From: an archaeon
GTDB lineage: Archaea; Thermoproteota; Nitrososphaeria; Nitrososphaerales; CADDZS01
Assembly (NCBI GenBank): GCA_021792315.1
Contig: JAJYUX010000082.1
Location: 1 to 6,646, forward strand
Length of the DNA: 6,646 nucleotides
Direction of reading: 5' to 3'
Part shown: in pieces, positions 1-5,317 of the stretch
Position numbering within the stretch: the first letter of the stretch is position 1
Layout: every line of letters starts with the position of its first letter
Notes under the pieces: generated by a model
What the model saw: the letters and a program-made list of their open reading frames with translations, nothing else
Database searches by the model: none
Told to the model about the DNA's origin: nothing
Position numbers and translations under genes: made by a program

Positions 1-1
1 C

Positions 2-88
2 CTCGCTGTGGACATTAAGAATGGAAAGTTAGAACCAAGTTACCCTGACTGGATTGAAAACATCAGGAAAGAGAAAGACCAAGAATAA
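2..88 (+). CDS. C-terminal fragment of an unidentified protein (5' end outside window)
   Basis: An open frame enters from the left edge and runs 28 codons to a TAA at 86-88. The visible tail is hydrophilic and charged: it ends in a Lys/Glu/Asp-rich stretch (IRKEKDQE) preceded by a Pro-Asp-Trp-Ile segment. This is what the solvent-exposed end of a soluble protein usually looks like. No domain can be recognised from so short a piece, so the function is unknown. No other frame at this edge reads as plausibly. A T-rich stretch, CTCTTTTCTT, follows about 20 bases after the stop and could act as an archaeal oligo-T terminator, but it is not a clean run. Confidence 0.6.
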   Translation, partial: LAVDIKNGKLEPSYPDWIENIRKEKDQE

Positions 89-369
89 GCGTACTACTAG
101 ATAGCTCTTTTCTTGGCACTTCTTAACTAGGAGCACCGCGAAACTGTCAATGAAAGCTCATGCTAGCTCAGACTACCGAGTCCGATATCTGAAGCTGACA
201 ATCTACTCTGATGTCAAGAGAAAGATCCCGCCCGCGATGGAAAGAGCTCTCCGTTCCGCTGAGATGGTATCGGAGAGGATGTTATTTTTGGGAACGTTCT
301 TTCCATGCAAAGGTTCTAGATGTTGACAACCTTCTTTGTGTTGGTGGTATGGAAGATACGACAACTGTT
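89..369. other. Gap between the partial gene and the glycosylase gene; no convincing gene
   Basis: An ATG frame on the plus strand (211-417, 68 codons) is Arg-rich, shows no family features and overlaps the last 48 bases of the convergent glycosylase gene, so I do not call it. AAGGTT at 310-315 and AACCTT at 328-333 could form a 6-bp hairpin with a 12-base loop. This lies about 40 bases beyond the glycosylase stop and could help end that transcript, but it is weak. The 9-base near-palindrome GTTGACAAC sits at 322-330. Confidence 0.4.
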
Positions 370-1005
370 TCATCTTTGGTCCTTCAGGTTGTCCTTGTGG
401 CGCCAGAGGTAAAGTGAAGCAACGGAGCAGTATGGGTGCCATGGTTCGGCTAGCTTCACTATCTTTTCTTTCTTTGGTAGCTCTCGTAGCGAGTAGATGC
501 TCTGGATTGCCTTCTTCATGCCAAGGTCATCTACTGGCAGGACGTTTGGCCGGCCAAGCGTGAATATCAGTATCATGTGAACCGTCCAGGGACCTATTCC
601 AAGCACCTGATCCAATGCTTCGAGAACTACATTGTCCTGCTCCCTTCGTAGAGACTCGAGATCTAGCTTTCCACGCACCACACGCGAGGATAGGTCTTTG
701 AGATACCTGATCTTCTGCGGAGAGACACCGGCTCGACGAAGTTTGCCTTTCGGAGTTTTGTAGATGAGAGCAGGATCGAGGTCGTTCTCTCCGTAGATCG
801 ATCTTACTCTTTCGATTATTGCGTCTGCGGCCGGTCTGGCTAGCTGCTGGCCGATTATAGATTCTACGAGCGAATCGAACATGCCTCCTGATGGTGAGAA
901 ACTCAAGATTCCATGCTCCTCAATCACCCTTCCCAGCCTTGGATCATTTCTGCTGAGGTGAGATACTGCCGTGCGGAAGATCTTCGGGTCGCCGATCGAC
1001 GGCAT
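370..1005 (-). CDS. DNA-3-methyladenine glycosylase II-like protein (AlkA type, HhH-GPD superfamily)
   Basis: Probable base-excision repair enzyme that removes alkylated purines such as 3-methyladenine by cutting the N-glycosidic bond. Numbered from the TTG at 1020, the helix-hairpin-helix is at about residues 137-150 (LDQVLGIGPWTVHMI). It is followed by the Pro-Val-Asp-Asp-Leu-Gly segment at 162-167, where Asp165 matches the catalytic Asp of AlkA (Asp238 in E. coli). An earlier block, SLVESIIGQQL (about 50-60), is also typical of the family. At about 211 residues it is shorter than E. coli AlkA (282) because the N-terminal TBP-like domain is missing; short forms like this are common in archaea and bacteria. 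I chose the ATG at 1003-1005. The frame also opens at a TTG at 1018-1020, five codons earlier, and a TATA-like box at 1060-1067 allows either. The gene appears monocistronic. Family assignment is secure; exact substrate is not. Confidence 0.93.
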   Translation of the reverse strand: MPSIGDPKIFRTAVSHLSRNDPRLGRVIEEHGILSFSPSGGMFDSLVESIIGQQLARPAADAIIERVRSIYGENDLDPALIYKTPKGKLRRAGVSPQKIRYLKDLSSRVVRGKLDLESLRREQDNVVLEALDQVLGIGPWTVHMILIFTLGRPNVLPVDDLGMKKAIQSIYSLRELPKKEKIVKLAEPWHPYCSVASLYLWRHKDNLKDQR

Positions 1006-1059
1006 GGTTGTTTCGAGCAATTCGTACGGTTCTCTTTGCAGGACCGAGATTTCTCTACG

Positions 1060-1067
1060 AATAAAAG
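1060..1067 (-). promoter_or_regulatory. TATA-like box for the glycosylase gene
   Basis: On the minus strand this reads CTTTTATT. A start site about 25-27 bases downstream would fall near 1036-1038, giving a leader of about 17 bases to the TTG at 1020 or about 32 to the ATG at 1005. No strong Shine-Dalgarno site precedes either start. Confidence 0.45.
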
Positions 1068-1317
1068 GCTCTTGAGAGGAAAGGGTTGTCAGCGAAAAAG
1101 TGAGCTTGTTGTCAACTATGATCGAGTTGGAGGCTTACAACGAGAATCTGCCAACCTCAACTCATGGCTCTGACAATACAGATATGCAAGAGTTGCAAGC
1201 ATGAGCACGATACTCGGACCTCTATGTTCTTTGATGGGATGGTTCACGAGATACTCTGTCCCTGCGCGTGCCACACGAGAGTCCAGAACTACTGAGAGTC
1301 GAACCAAATCCGGCCCA

Positions 1318-1374
1318 CTCTATCCGATAGAGCGCTCTGTAAATTTCTGAGCATGGATTTTGGAGCTCCAATCC
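1318..1374. repeat. Cluster of short palindromes
   Basis: Three elements lie within 57 bp. At 1318-1332 CTCTATC is followed, after one base, by its exact complement GATAGAG. At 1329-1338 AGAGCGCTCT is a perfect 10-base palindrome that overlaps the first. At 1360-1371 TTGGAGCTCCAA is a perfect 12-base palindrome, with GGATT (1355-1359) and AATCC (1370-1374) as partly overlapping outer arms. They could be protein-binding sites or RNA hairpins. No gene start lies immediately next to them. Confidence 0.5.
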
Positions 1375-1515
1375 CACTGTGTGAATAGGTTCCTTCAAAA
1401 CCAGGAAATGTACCAATCAAGTTCGGATTGAGTCCCGCAGCAAGAAATTGCGGCGCTAAACGTCGAGCGATATTCTCCTAGGTCGAAGAGCAGATTCAGT
1501 ATATCATGGACGAAT

Positions 1516-1857
1516 ATGATAGTAGCATCAGATCTTCGCTTGCACGACGAAATGATTCGCAATACAATACCTCAAAGGTGGGCATCATTACTCATAAACA
1601 GGACGAAATACGAGAGAAAAGAAGTCTACTGGGAGAGGGACGAACAAATACAACAGATTCGGGACGCCGCATCTGCCCGTCACTGGAAAGAGCTTATACA
1701 CGAAGAGGAGAAGACAATCAGAAAAGCGTACAGCCTTCTAGCTAGGCACTATCACAGCGAGCCTTCGCAGTGGATTTCAAGAAACGTACGTGGAACCTGG
1801 TACGTGAAGTCTATGAAGCCAGCGGACCCTACTGGCCTGCTATACGTTCTGGTTTGA
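1516..1857 (+). CDS. Hypothetical protein, 113 residues, charged and Trp-rich
   Basis: I do not recognise this protein. The ATG-started frame encodes a mainly helical, highly charged polypeptide. Residues about 30-75 are rich in Glu, Arg, Lys and Gln and look like a long amphipathic helix or helical hairpin. Several tryptophans are spread along the chain, and the end is short and hydrophobic (GLLYVLV). There is no signal peptide or membrane segment. The frame stays open upstream to 1432 without another ATG, so the true start is uncertain; there is no obvious ribosome binding site, and GATATTCTC near 1469 is a weak TATA candidate. The codons look like real coding usage (mixed GAA/GAG and AGA/AGG, no long rare-codon runs). 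The last 29 bases overlap the end of the convergent PPOX gene, which is unusual in such a sparse region and argues mildly against it. Confidence 0.45.
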   Translation: MIVASDLRLHDEMIRNTIPQRWASLLINRTKYERKEVYWERDEQIQQIRDAASARHWKELIHEEEKTIRKAYSLLARHYHSEPSQWISRNVRGTWYVKSMKPADPTGLLYVLV

Positions 1858-2224
1858 TCTTCAAAATGACTCGTTTTGAGTCAGGAGATGCCCAAGGGTA
1901 CTTGTCCTTCCCAAGGTACTTCTTTGCAAGCTTGTCGATATGATCATCTGCACCTTTCGTGGTTTGTTCCACTACGATGCCTCTAATCGTGACCATGTCG
2001 TATTGATTTGAAGCGTCGGCGACAGCTATAGCCACTTTATTGTTCTTCTCAAGATTCTTTTGCTTCAACCTTCCGATCGCAGTATTGACGAGAACAAAGT
2101 CTCTTCCTTCTCTGTCAACCCATACTGGCGTGACTTGAGGCGAGCCATCTTTGTTTATTGTGGCAATATATCCGAAGTTTTGACCGTCTATTAATTTCGT
2201 AGCTTTTTCAGTCAGTTGAACCAT
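1829..2224 (-). CDS. PPOX-class (pyridoxamine 5'-phosphate oxidase-like split-barrel) FMN/F420-binding protein
   Basis: A 131-residue split beta-barrel protein of the pyridoxamine-phosphate-oxidase-like superfamily. Archaeal members bind FMN or F420 and usually act as small oxidoreductases. The family pattern is clear: an N-terminal helix (about 4-14), then GYIATINKDGSPQVTPVWVD (18-37), which forms the first strands and carries the typical Gly-Ser-Pro-Gln-Val-x-Pro-Val-Trp signature. GRLKQKNLEKNNKVAIAV (51-68) follows; in relatives its basic residues contact the cofactor phosphate. The last strand is RVILKIKPERI (118-128). The frame also opens at a GTG at 2240-2242. I chose the ATG at 2222-2224 because the TATA-like box at 2261-2268 places transcription start near 2238, downstream of that GTG, and because relatives begin at this point. 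Cofactor and substrate cannot be told from sequence; a true PLP-synthesis role is unlikely at this length. Confidence 0.9.
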   Translation of the reverse strand: MVQLTEKATKLIDGQNFGYIATINKDGSPQVTPVWVDREGRDFVLVNTAIGRLKQKNLEKNNKVAIAVADASNQYDMVTIRGIVVEQTTKGADDHIDKLAKKYLGKDKYPWASPDSKRVILKIKPERIAGQ

Positions 2225-2260
2225 ACTTGGACACACTTGCACATGAATTGAGCAGGATCG

Positions 2261-2268
2261 CTAAAAAC
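2261..2268 (-). promoter_or_regulatory. TATA-like box for the PPOX gene
   Basis: On the minus strand this reads GTTTTTAG. The expected start site near 2238 gives a leader of about 14 bases to the ATG at 2224 and rules out the upstream GTG at 2242 as the main start. Confidence 0.45.
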
Positions 2269-2337
2269 AATTCCGTAAGATCAGCATTTCATAATGCGCT
2301 GATTACTGACGCAAATCATCTACGCGGTGCATGAAAA

Positions 2338-2559
2338 TCATAATCTAGTGTGATCTCTTCTTGGAGCTGCAACAAACAATGTGAAGAACAAACGAGCGAT
2401 CACAAGAACCACGTTGATCAGGTTCCGAACATAGTTCCCAGTCAACCGAAGAGGTAACAGTACCAGCACAAGGAATGGAGGGATAAGCCTGAGCTTGAAG
2501 TATAAGAATGCGAGGCGGGGATTTTGTGCTTGAAGTCCGATGCGGTTACAAGAAGACAT
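2338..2559 (-). CDS. Possible small two-helix membrane protein (73 residues)
   Basis: An ATG at 2557-2559 opens 73 codons. The first 20 residues are polar or basic. Two hydrophobic stretches follow: about 27-42 (LIPPFLVLVLLPLRLTG) and 48-65 (LINVVLVIARLFFTLFVAA). The protein ends in a basic tail (RRDHTRL), which would put the C-terminus in the cytoplasm. GAGGT lies 12 bases before the ATG, too far for a good ribosome binding site. The same frame extends to a TTG at 2730, but the extra 57 residues look random and overlap the upstream membrane protein gene by 32 bases, so I prefer the short form. No family is recognised. The hydrophobic pattern favours a real gene, but codon evidence is limited and it could be chance or a decayed 3' remnant. 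Confidence 0.4.
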   Translation of the reverse strand: MSSCNRIGLQAQNPRLAFLYFKLRLIPPFLVLVLLPLRLTGNYVRNLINVVLVIARLFFTLFVAAPRRDHTRL

Positions 2560-2698
2560 GGAGCTGATGTGACCTCTTAGCAGCTCTTGAAACGGGAAAC
2601 TATGAGAACTCGTATCAACAGTGGTGCGACGTTTTGGATGAGGGATTTTCGAAGATAACAAATTAGCTCGCGTTTTCTCTCTCGACACTTTGCGAAAT

Positions 2699-3118
2699 TC
2701 AGGAGTGTTTATGATATGCCGCCAAGACAACCGACGGAACGATTACTAGGTATGCAAACAAATACATGAAATTAGCCGGAAATAGCGAAATGTCCACTCT
2801 TTGGATCCCTACAGTTATTAGCAGATCTAATCCTATCGTAGAGATGAGCGAAACAACTCCGAGCTCGAACGCTGCCTTTGTATCCAAGGCGATCTTTCGA
2901 AGCAAGACCCTTGTGCTCAGGAAAAAAGATGCAAAACTGCATAGCGGAACGGTTGCTATTGCTAGAAGTGCTGGGATTCTTTCTATCATTGTATTGTACG
3001 GCAGATCCAGCGAGACACTAAATAGGTCGAAGTAGACTAGAAAAAGGATGGTTCCCAGTATCCAAAGACCGAAATAACCAAGCAGTGGGATGACGACGAA
3101 TATGATCTTGCGGTTCAT
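2699..3118 (-). CDS. Four-helix integral membrane protein of unknown function
   Basis: A 139-residue protein that is almost entirely membrane segments: about residues 5-29, 46-69, 82-104 and 113-135. They are joined by short loops, with a basic start (MNRK) and a basic end (YHKHS). Both termini are therefore probably cytoplasmic. The loop between helices 1 and 2 (DLFSVSLDLPYNTMIERIP) is the longest outside segment. Between helices 2 and 3, RVLLRKIALDTK is basic and fits a cytoplasmic loop under the positive-inside rule. No catalytic, metal or transport motif is visible, so function is unknown; I read it as a conserved archaeal-type hypothetical membrane protein. The ATG at 3116-3118 is the natural start because it is followed at once by the first helix. 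AT-rich boxes lie upstream at 3134-3142 and 3171-3180. It seems to be transcribed alone or with the doubtful small frame downstream. Confidence 0.82.
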   Translation of the reverse strand: MNRKIIFVVIPLLGYFGLWILGTILFLVYFDLFSVSLDLPYNTMIERIPALLAIATVPLCSFASFFLSTRVLLRKIALDTKAAFELGVVSLISTIGLDLLITVGIQRVDISLFPANFMYLFAYLVIVPSVVLAAYHKHS

Positions 3119-3133
3119 TGAGTACTATCAGCC

Positions 3134-3180
3134 ATAAAATTTCGCATAACAGAGAGAAATGGAGCGACGTGCTATTTATG
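3134..3180 (-). promoter_or_regulatory. Candidate promoter region of the four-helix membrane protein
   Basis: Two TATA-like boxes are readable on the minus strand: AAATTTTAT at about 3134-3142 and CATAAATAGC at 3171-3180. The upstream box would give a leader of about 30 bases. The nearer box would give an essentially leaderless message, though its spacing to the ATG (about 21 bases) is a little short. The sequence does not decide between them. Confidence 0.4.
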
Positions 3181-3510
3181 AAAGGCATATGATTATGATG
3201 TTCAAAAGTCACAAATGTGGCATTCGACCCACCTGCGCCTCCAATAACACAGACTGAGCCGCTTTTTTATTACGCGTCTGTTTTATCTTGTGCTATAGGG
3301 CAGAGTTTTATCCTGAAGCATTAGGCTGGTGGTGAGATTCACCGCGTCTGGGAGAAGTGAAAATTCAAGGCTGGTTTAAATGCTGTTACACTACAATCGT
3401 AGAAACATCGCATCTTGTAGCAAGATATTTCTTGCATTGGTAGAGTTTCCCCAGTGAGTGCCTCTTTGTCACTAGGATGTACTATATTCAAGAAATTGTC
3501 ACTTGAAGGC

Positions 3511-3532
3511 ACGCGAATCTGGGGATTCGCGT
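3511..3532 (-). terminator. 9-bp perfect hairpin downstream of the Lrp-like gene
   Basis: ACGCGAATC (3511-3519) and its exact complement GATTCGCGT (3524-3532) flank a 4-base loop, TGGG. On the minus strand the hairpin begins about 30 bases after the regulator's stop and is followed, some 14 bases later, by a weak T-rich patch (AATTTCTTG). It may end or stabilise the regulator's transcript. Archaeal termination usually depends on oligo-T rather than hairpins, so the role is inferred; a protein-binding palindrome is the main alternative. Confidence 0.45.
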
Positions 3533-3561
3533 CATCGTGGATCGAAAGGACTCTCACAAAC

Positions 3562-4509
3562 TCACAAAAGGGCATCTTTCACAAATGATTCCTTTGGGTC
3601 TCGCATCATAGCCAGTTCTATCAGTTTTTCAGGAAACATCAGAGTCATTGTGGGGATGTCTACTCTAACGCTTGCGATTCCCGGCTGTGATTTTGTCCAT
3701 GTTGAAAACTCGTTGACATCTGCCATCGAGGAGGCGCCTAGCAAGATATTGCCCACTTCCGGATCTGGGAAGCTGCCAATAATGTAATTCGCGTCAAAAT
3801 GCGAGAGTACGGCACGATCTGCTGACGCTTTGGCTTCGCTATTAGTGTAGACATAGGATATGTAAATCGGGATAAGCCCTGGGACGCACTCCACGTTAAG
3901 GATTGGAAATGGGAATATTGTATTTTCCCTTCGTAGCCTCTCCACTCGGTTTCTCACGGTCTTTGTCGAAAGTCCGAGTTCTCGCGCGACAACTTGTGGC
4001 GACTTGCGAGCGTTATCGGAAAGTGCTCGAATTATTGCTACGTCGGTCACTGTCAGTTGTTTGGTTTCACTCCGAGGCAGAGCCATCCGAGACTGGATGA
4101 TTTTCTCCGCATTTGTAATTCTGCAGATTAGTTCGATTGTCCGGGAGCGTGACGCGTCACTGTTGTAAATCACGAAGAGTCTTAATCCAGTTCCATAAAA
4201 GTCGACTAATCCAGTGATTTCATGGACTAGTTTCAGCTTCTTGATCATGTCTGACTTGCCTGACTGTGGTTGAACATCCAACATCACTTCTTCAACTCTG
4301 TAGCCAAAGAATGCGGGGTTGACTAGGAGAGACCAGCTGGACATGCAGCCCGATTCCTGCAGTTTCTTGTACCGATAGCTAACAGTCATTTTGTCTGTAC
4401 CGACTCGTTCACCGATAGCTCTTAGTGATAACTTCACCTTCGGATTGGATGGAGCAACTGCTCTTTCTGAAATTAAAGCGCGAAGGAGTTTAATGTCTAA
4501 CTCATCCAT
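3562..4509 (-). CDS. Lrp/AsnC-like transcriptional regulator with two HTH-effector modules
   Basis: A 315-residue protein about twice the length of classic Lrp/AsnC regulators (about 150). It looks like two copies of the same plan. The first winged HTH spans about residues 2-62, with recognition helix near 39-51 (DKMTVSYRYKKLQ). An alpha/beta effector-like region follows (about 65-142). A second HTH spans about 151-200, with LGLSTKTVRNRVERLRRE as its turn and recognition helix. A second alpha/beta region covers about 205-292. The first HTH opens like Lrp itself (MDELDIKLLRALI). Such tandem regulators are a known archaeal theme; the second HTH is closer to the Lrp/AsnC consensus. The ATG at 4507-4509 lies 46 bases from a TATA-like box, with a leader of about 19 bases. 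It is divergent from the CMD gene, so self-control and control of that gene are plausible inferences. The effector is unknown. Confidence 0.9.
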   Translation of the reverse strand: MDELDIKLLRALISERAVAPSNPKVKLSLRAIGERVGTDKMTVSYRYKKLQESGCMSSWSLLVNPAFFGYRVEEVMLDVQPQSGKSDMIKKLKLVHEITGLVDFYGTGLRLFVIYNSDASRSRTIELICRITNAEKIIQSRMALPRSETKQLTVTDVAIIRALSDNARKSPQVVARELGLSTKTVRNRVERLRRENTIFPFPILNVECVPGLIPIYISYVYTNSEAKASADRAVLSHFDANYIIGSFPDPEVGNILLGASSMADVNEFSTWTKSQPGIASVRVDIPTMTLMFPEKLIELAMMRDPKESFVKDALL

Positions 4510-4525
4510 TGGATCTTCTTTCCTG

Positions 4526-4559
4526 GATGATTAGATGAAGACACGATGAGATATTTATT
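4526..4559 (-). promoter_or_regulatory. Promoter of the Lrp-like gene with three GATGA repeats
   Basis: ATATTTATT at 4551-4559 reads AATAAATAT on the minus strand, the clearest TATA-like box in the window. It places transcription start near 4528. Just downstream of it, in the direction of transcription, GATGA occurs three times on the plus strand, at 4526-4530, 4534-4538 and 4545-4549 (TCATC on the transcribed sense). They span the region between the TATA box and the start site, where a bound repressor would block initiation, so they are a candidate autoregulatory operator. Confidence 0.5.
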
Positions 4560-4576
4560 CGTCGCTTCCCTTTTGC

Positions 4577-4610
4577 CTAATTTTCTTAGACAACCGTTCA
4601 AATGCATGCA
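4577..4610 (+). promoter_or_regulatory. Candidate promoter and palindrome upstream of the CMD gene
   Basis: CTAATTTTC at 4577-4585 is a moderate TATA-like box on the plus strand. It predicts transcription start near 4608 and a leader of about 32 bases. The perfect 8-base palindrome TGCATGCA at 4603-4610 would lie on that start site, and CAACC flanks it at 4591-4595 and 4609-4613. This could be an operator. No Shine-Dalgarno site precedes the ATG at 4640. Confidence 0.35.
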
Positions 4611-4639
4611 ACCTAGTAATAGGAAACTGCGAGAATCAC

Positions 4640-5275
4640 ATGAGCATCGAACCATTATCAAAGCAAGAAGAGCTAAAAGGACCTAGTCTAAAGGACACTG
4701 AAGAGCTTGCTTCCAAAAGACCGAGGTTAGAGTCCATCGAGAAGCCAAAGGGACTCATGTTGCGGTTCGTTTACTGGTTTGCGCCTCGTCAGTACGGAAA
4801 AGTGCCAACGACTCTCAAGGTTCTCGTAGCCCGAGCTCCCAAGATGATGAATCTATTCAGCGCAGTTGGCAAATACGAGATGAAAGGAGTACGTCTTGAC
4901 AAACAGCTCCATTACATGATTGCGATGTTCGTAGCAGGTATGAACGGGTGTAGATTTTGCCTAGATTTTGGTCGCATGATGGCGGTCAAAGACAAGATGA
5001 ACATGGAGAAATTCAACGCATTGCCGGCTTACCGTACCAGCTCATTATTTTCGGAAAAGGAGCGTGCAGCTCTCTCCTATGTCGAAGAGATTACTCGAAA
5101 CAAACGTGTGGCAGACGAGACTTTTGAAGAGCTTCGTAAACACTACAGCGATTGGGAGATAGTTGAGATCACCACACTCACTGCAATTTCGAATTTCGAA
5201 AACCTGCTCAATATACCACTCGGGATAGGATCGGATGGGTTATGTGCGATAGCTCAGGGACGGAAGAGATCGTGA
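4640..5275 (+). CDS. Carboxymuconolactone decarboxylase / AhpD-fold family protein
   Basis: A 211-residue, all-helical AhpD-like protein. The core signature is at about residues 88-115: a helix (KQLHYMIAMFVAGMNG) leading into Cys104-Arg-Phe-Cys107, followed by Leu-Asp-Phe-Gly. This CxxC is the redox pair that AhpD-type alkylhydroperoxidases use. Downstream, SLFSEKERAALSYVEEITRNKRVADETFEELRKHYSDWEIVEITTLTAI-like spacing (135-183; helices with Glu/Arg pattern) matches the rest of the family fold. In E. coli-type AhpD the pair sits in an E-x11-C-x2-C-x3-H arrangement; here the Glu position is Tyr92 and the His position is Gly111, so the proton relay differs. The first about 35 residues are a charged, Lys/Glu-rich extension, probably disordered. 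True decarboxylase activity is unlikely; a thiol-dependent peroxidase or disulfide role is more plausible but unproven. The ATG at 4640 is the only sensible start. Confidence 0.88.
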   Translation: MSIEPLSKQEELKGPSLKDTEELASKRPRLESIEKPKGLMLRFVYWFAPRQYGKVPTTLKVLVARAPKMMNLFSAVGKYEMKGVRLDKQLHYMIAMFVAGMNGCRFCLDFGRMMAVKDKMNMEKFNALPAYRTSSLFSEKERAALSYVEEITRNKRVADETFEELRKHYSDWEIVEITTLTAISNFENLLNIPLGIGSDGLCAIAQGRKRS

Positions 5276-5317
5276 CACAAGAGGTTAGAAGCAAAAGAAA
5301 ACAGCAGCCACGCATCG

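Larger units (their letters stand above)
1021..1515. other. Gene-poor region with palindromes and fragmentary reading frames
   Basis: The first part holds the glycosylase promoter. GTTGTCA occurs twice, at 1085-1091 and 1108-1114, upstream of that promoter. The middle carries several palindromes between 1318 and 1374. Two short minus-strand frames (1222-1416 and 1116-1307) start only at TTG and overlap each other. They are in different frames and have no recognisable domain, so they are either chance or the remains of a decayed gene. A GGTTCGA on the minus strand near 1298 recalls a tRNA T-loop, but no cloverleaf can be built around it. Confidence 0.45.
3119..3561. other. 443-bp intergenic region with repeats and hairpins; no supported gene
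   Basis: The right-hand frames here (such as minus 3339-3575 and plus 3503-3787) are shadows or random. The stretch holds the membrane protein promoter at its left end, a T6 run at 3264-3269, three pairs of 8-base direct repeats between 3273 and 3375, a hairpin at 3329-3345 and a stronger hairpin at 3511-3532. It is the best candidate region in the window for a non-coding RNA or a regulatory element. Confidence 0.5.

Noticed and set aside
211..417. Plus-strand frame of 68 codons before the glycosylase gene
   Set aside because: Arg-rich translation with no family features, and it overlaps the well-supported convergent gene by 48 bases.
1261..1340. A tRNA-like GGTTCGA on the minus strand
   Set aside because: The bases on either side do not pair as a T-arm, and no acceptor stem or anticodon arm can be drawn at the right distances.
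3339..3575. Minus-strand frame of 78 codons downstream of the Lrp-like gene
   Set aside because: Composition looks random; the frame overlaps the regulator's end and includes the hairpin and repeat-rich non-coding stretch.
3503..3787. Plus-strand frame opposite the 3' part of the Lrp-like gene
   Set aside because: Antisense shadow of a well-supported gene, with no features of its own.
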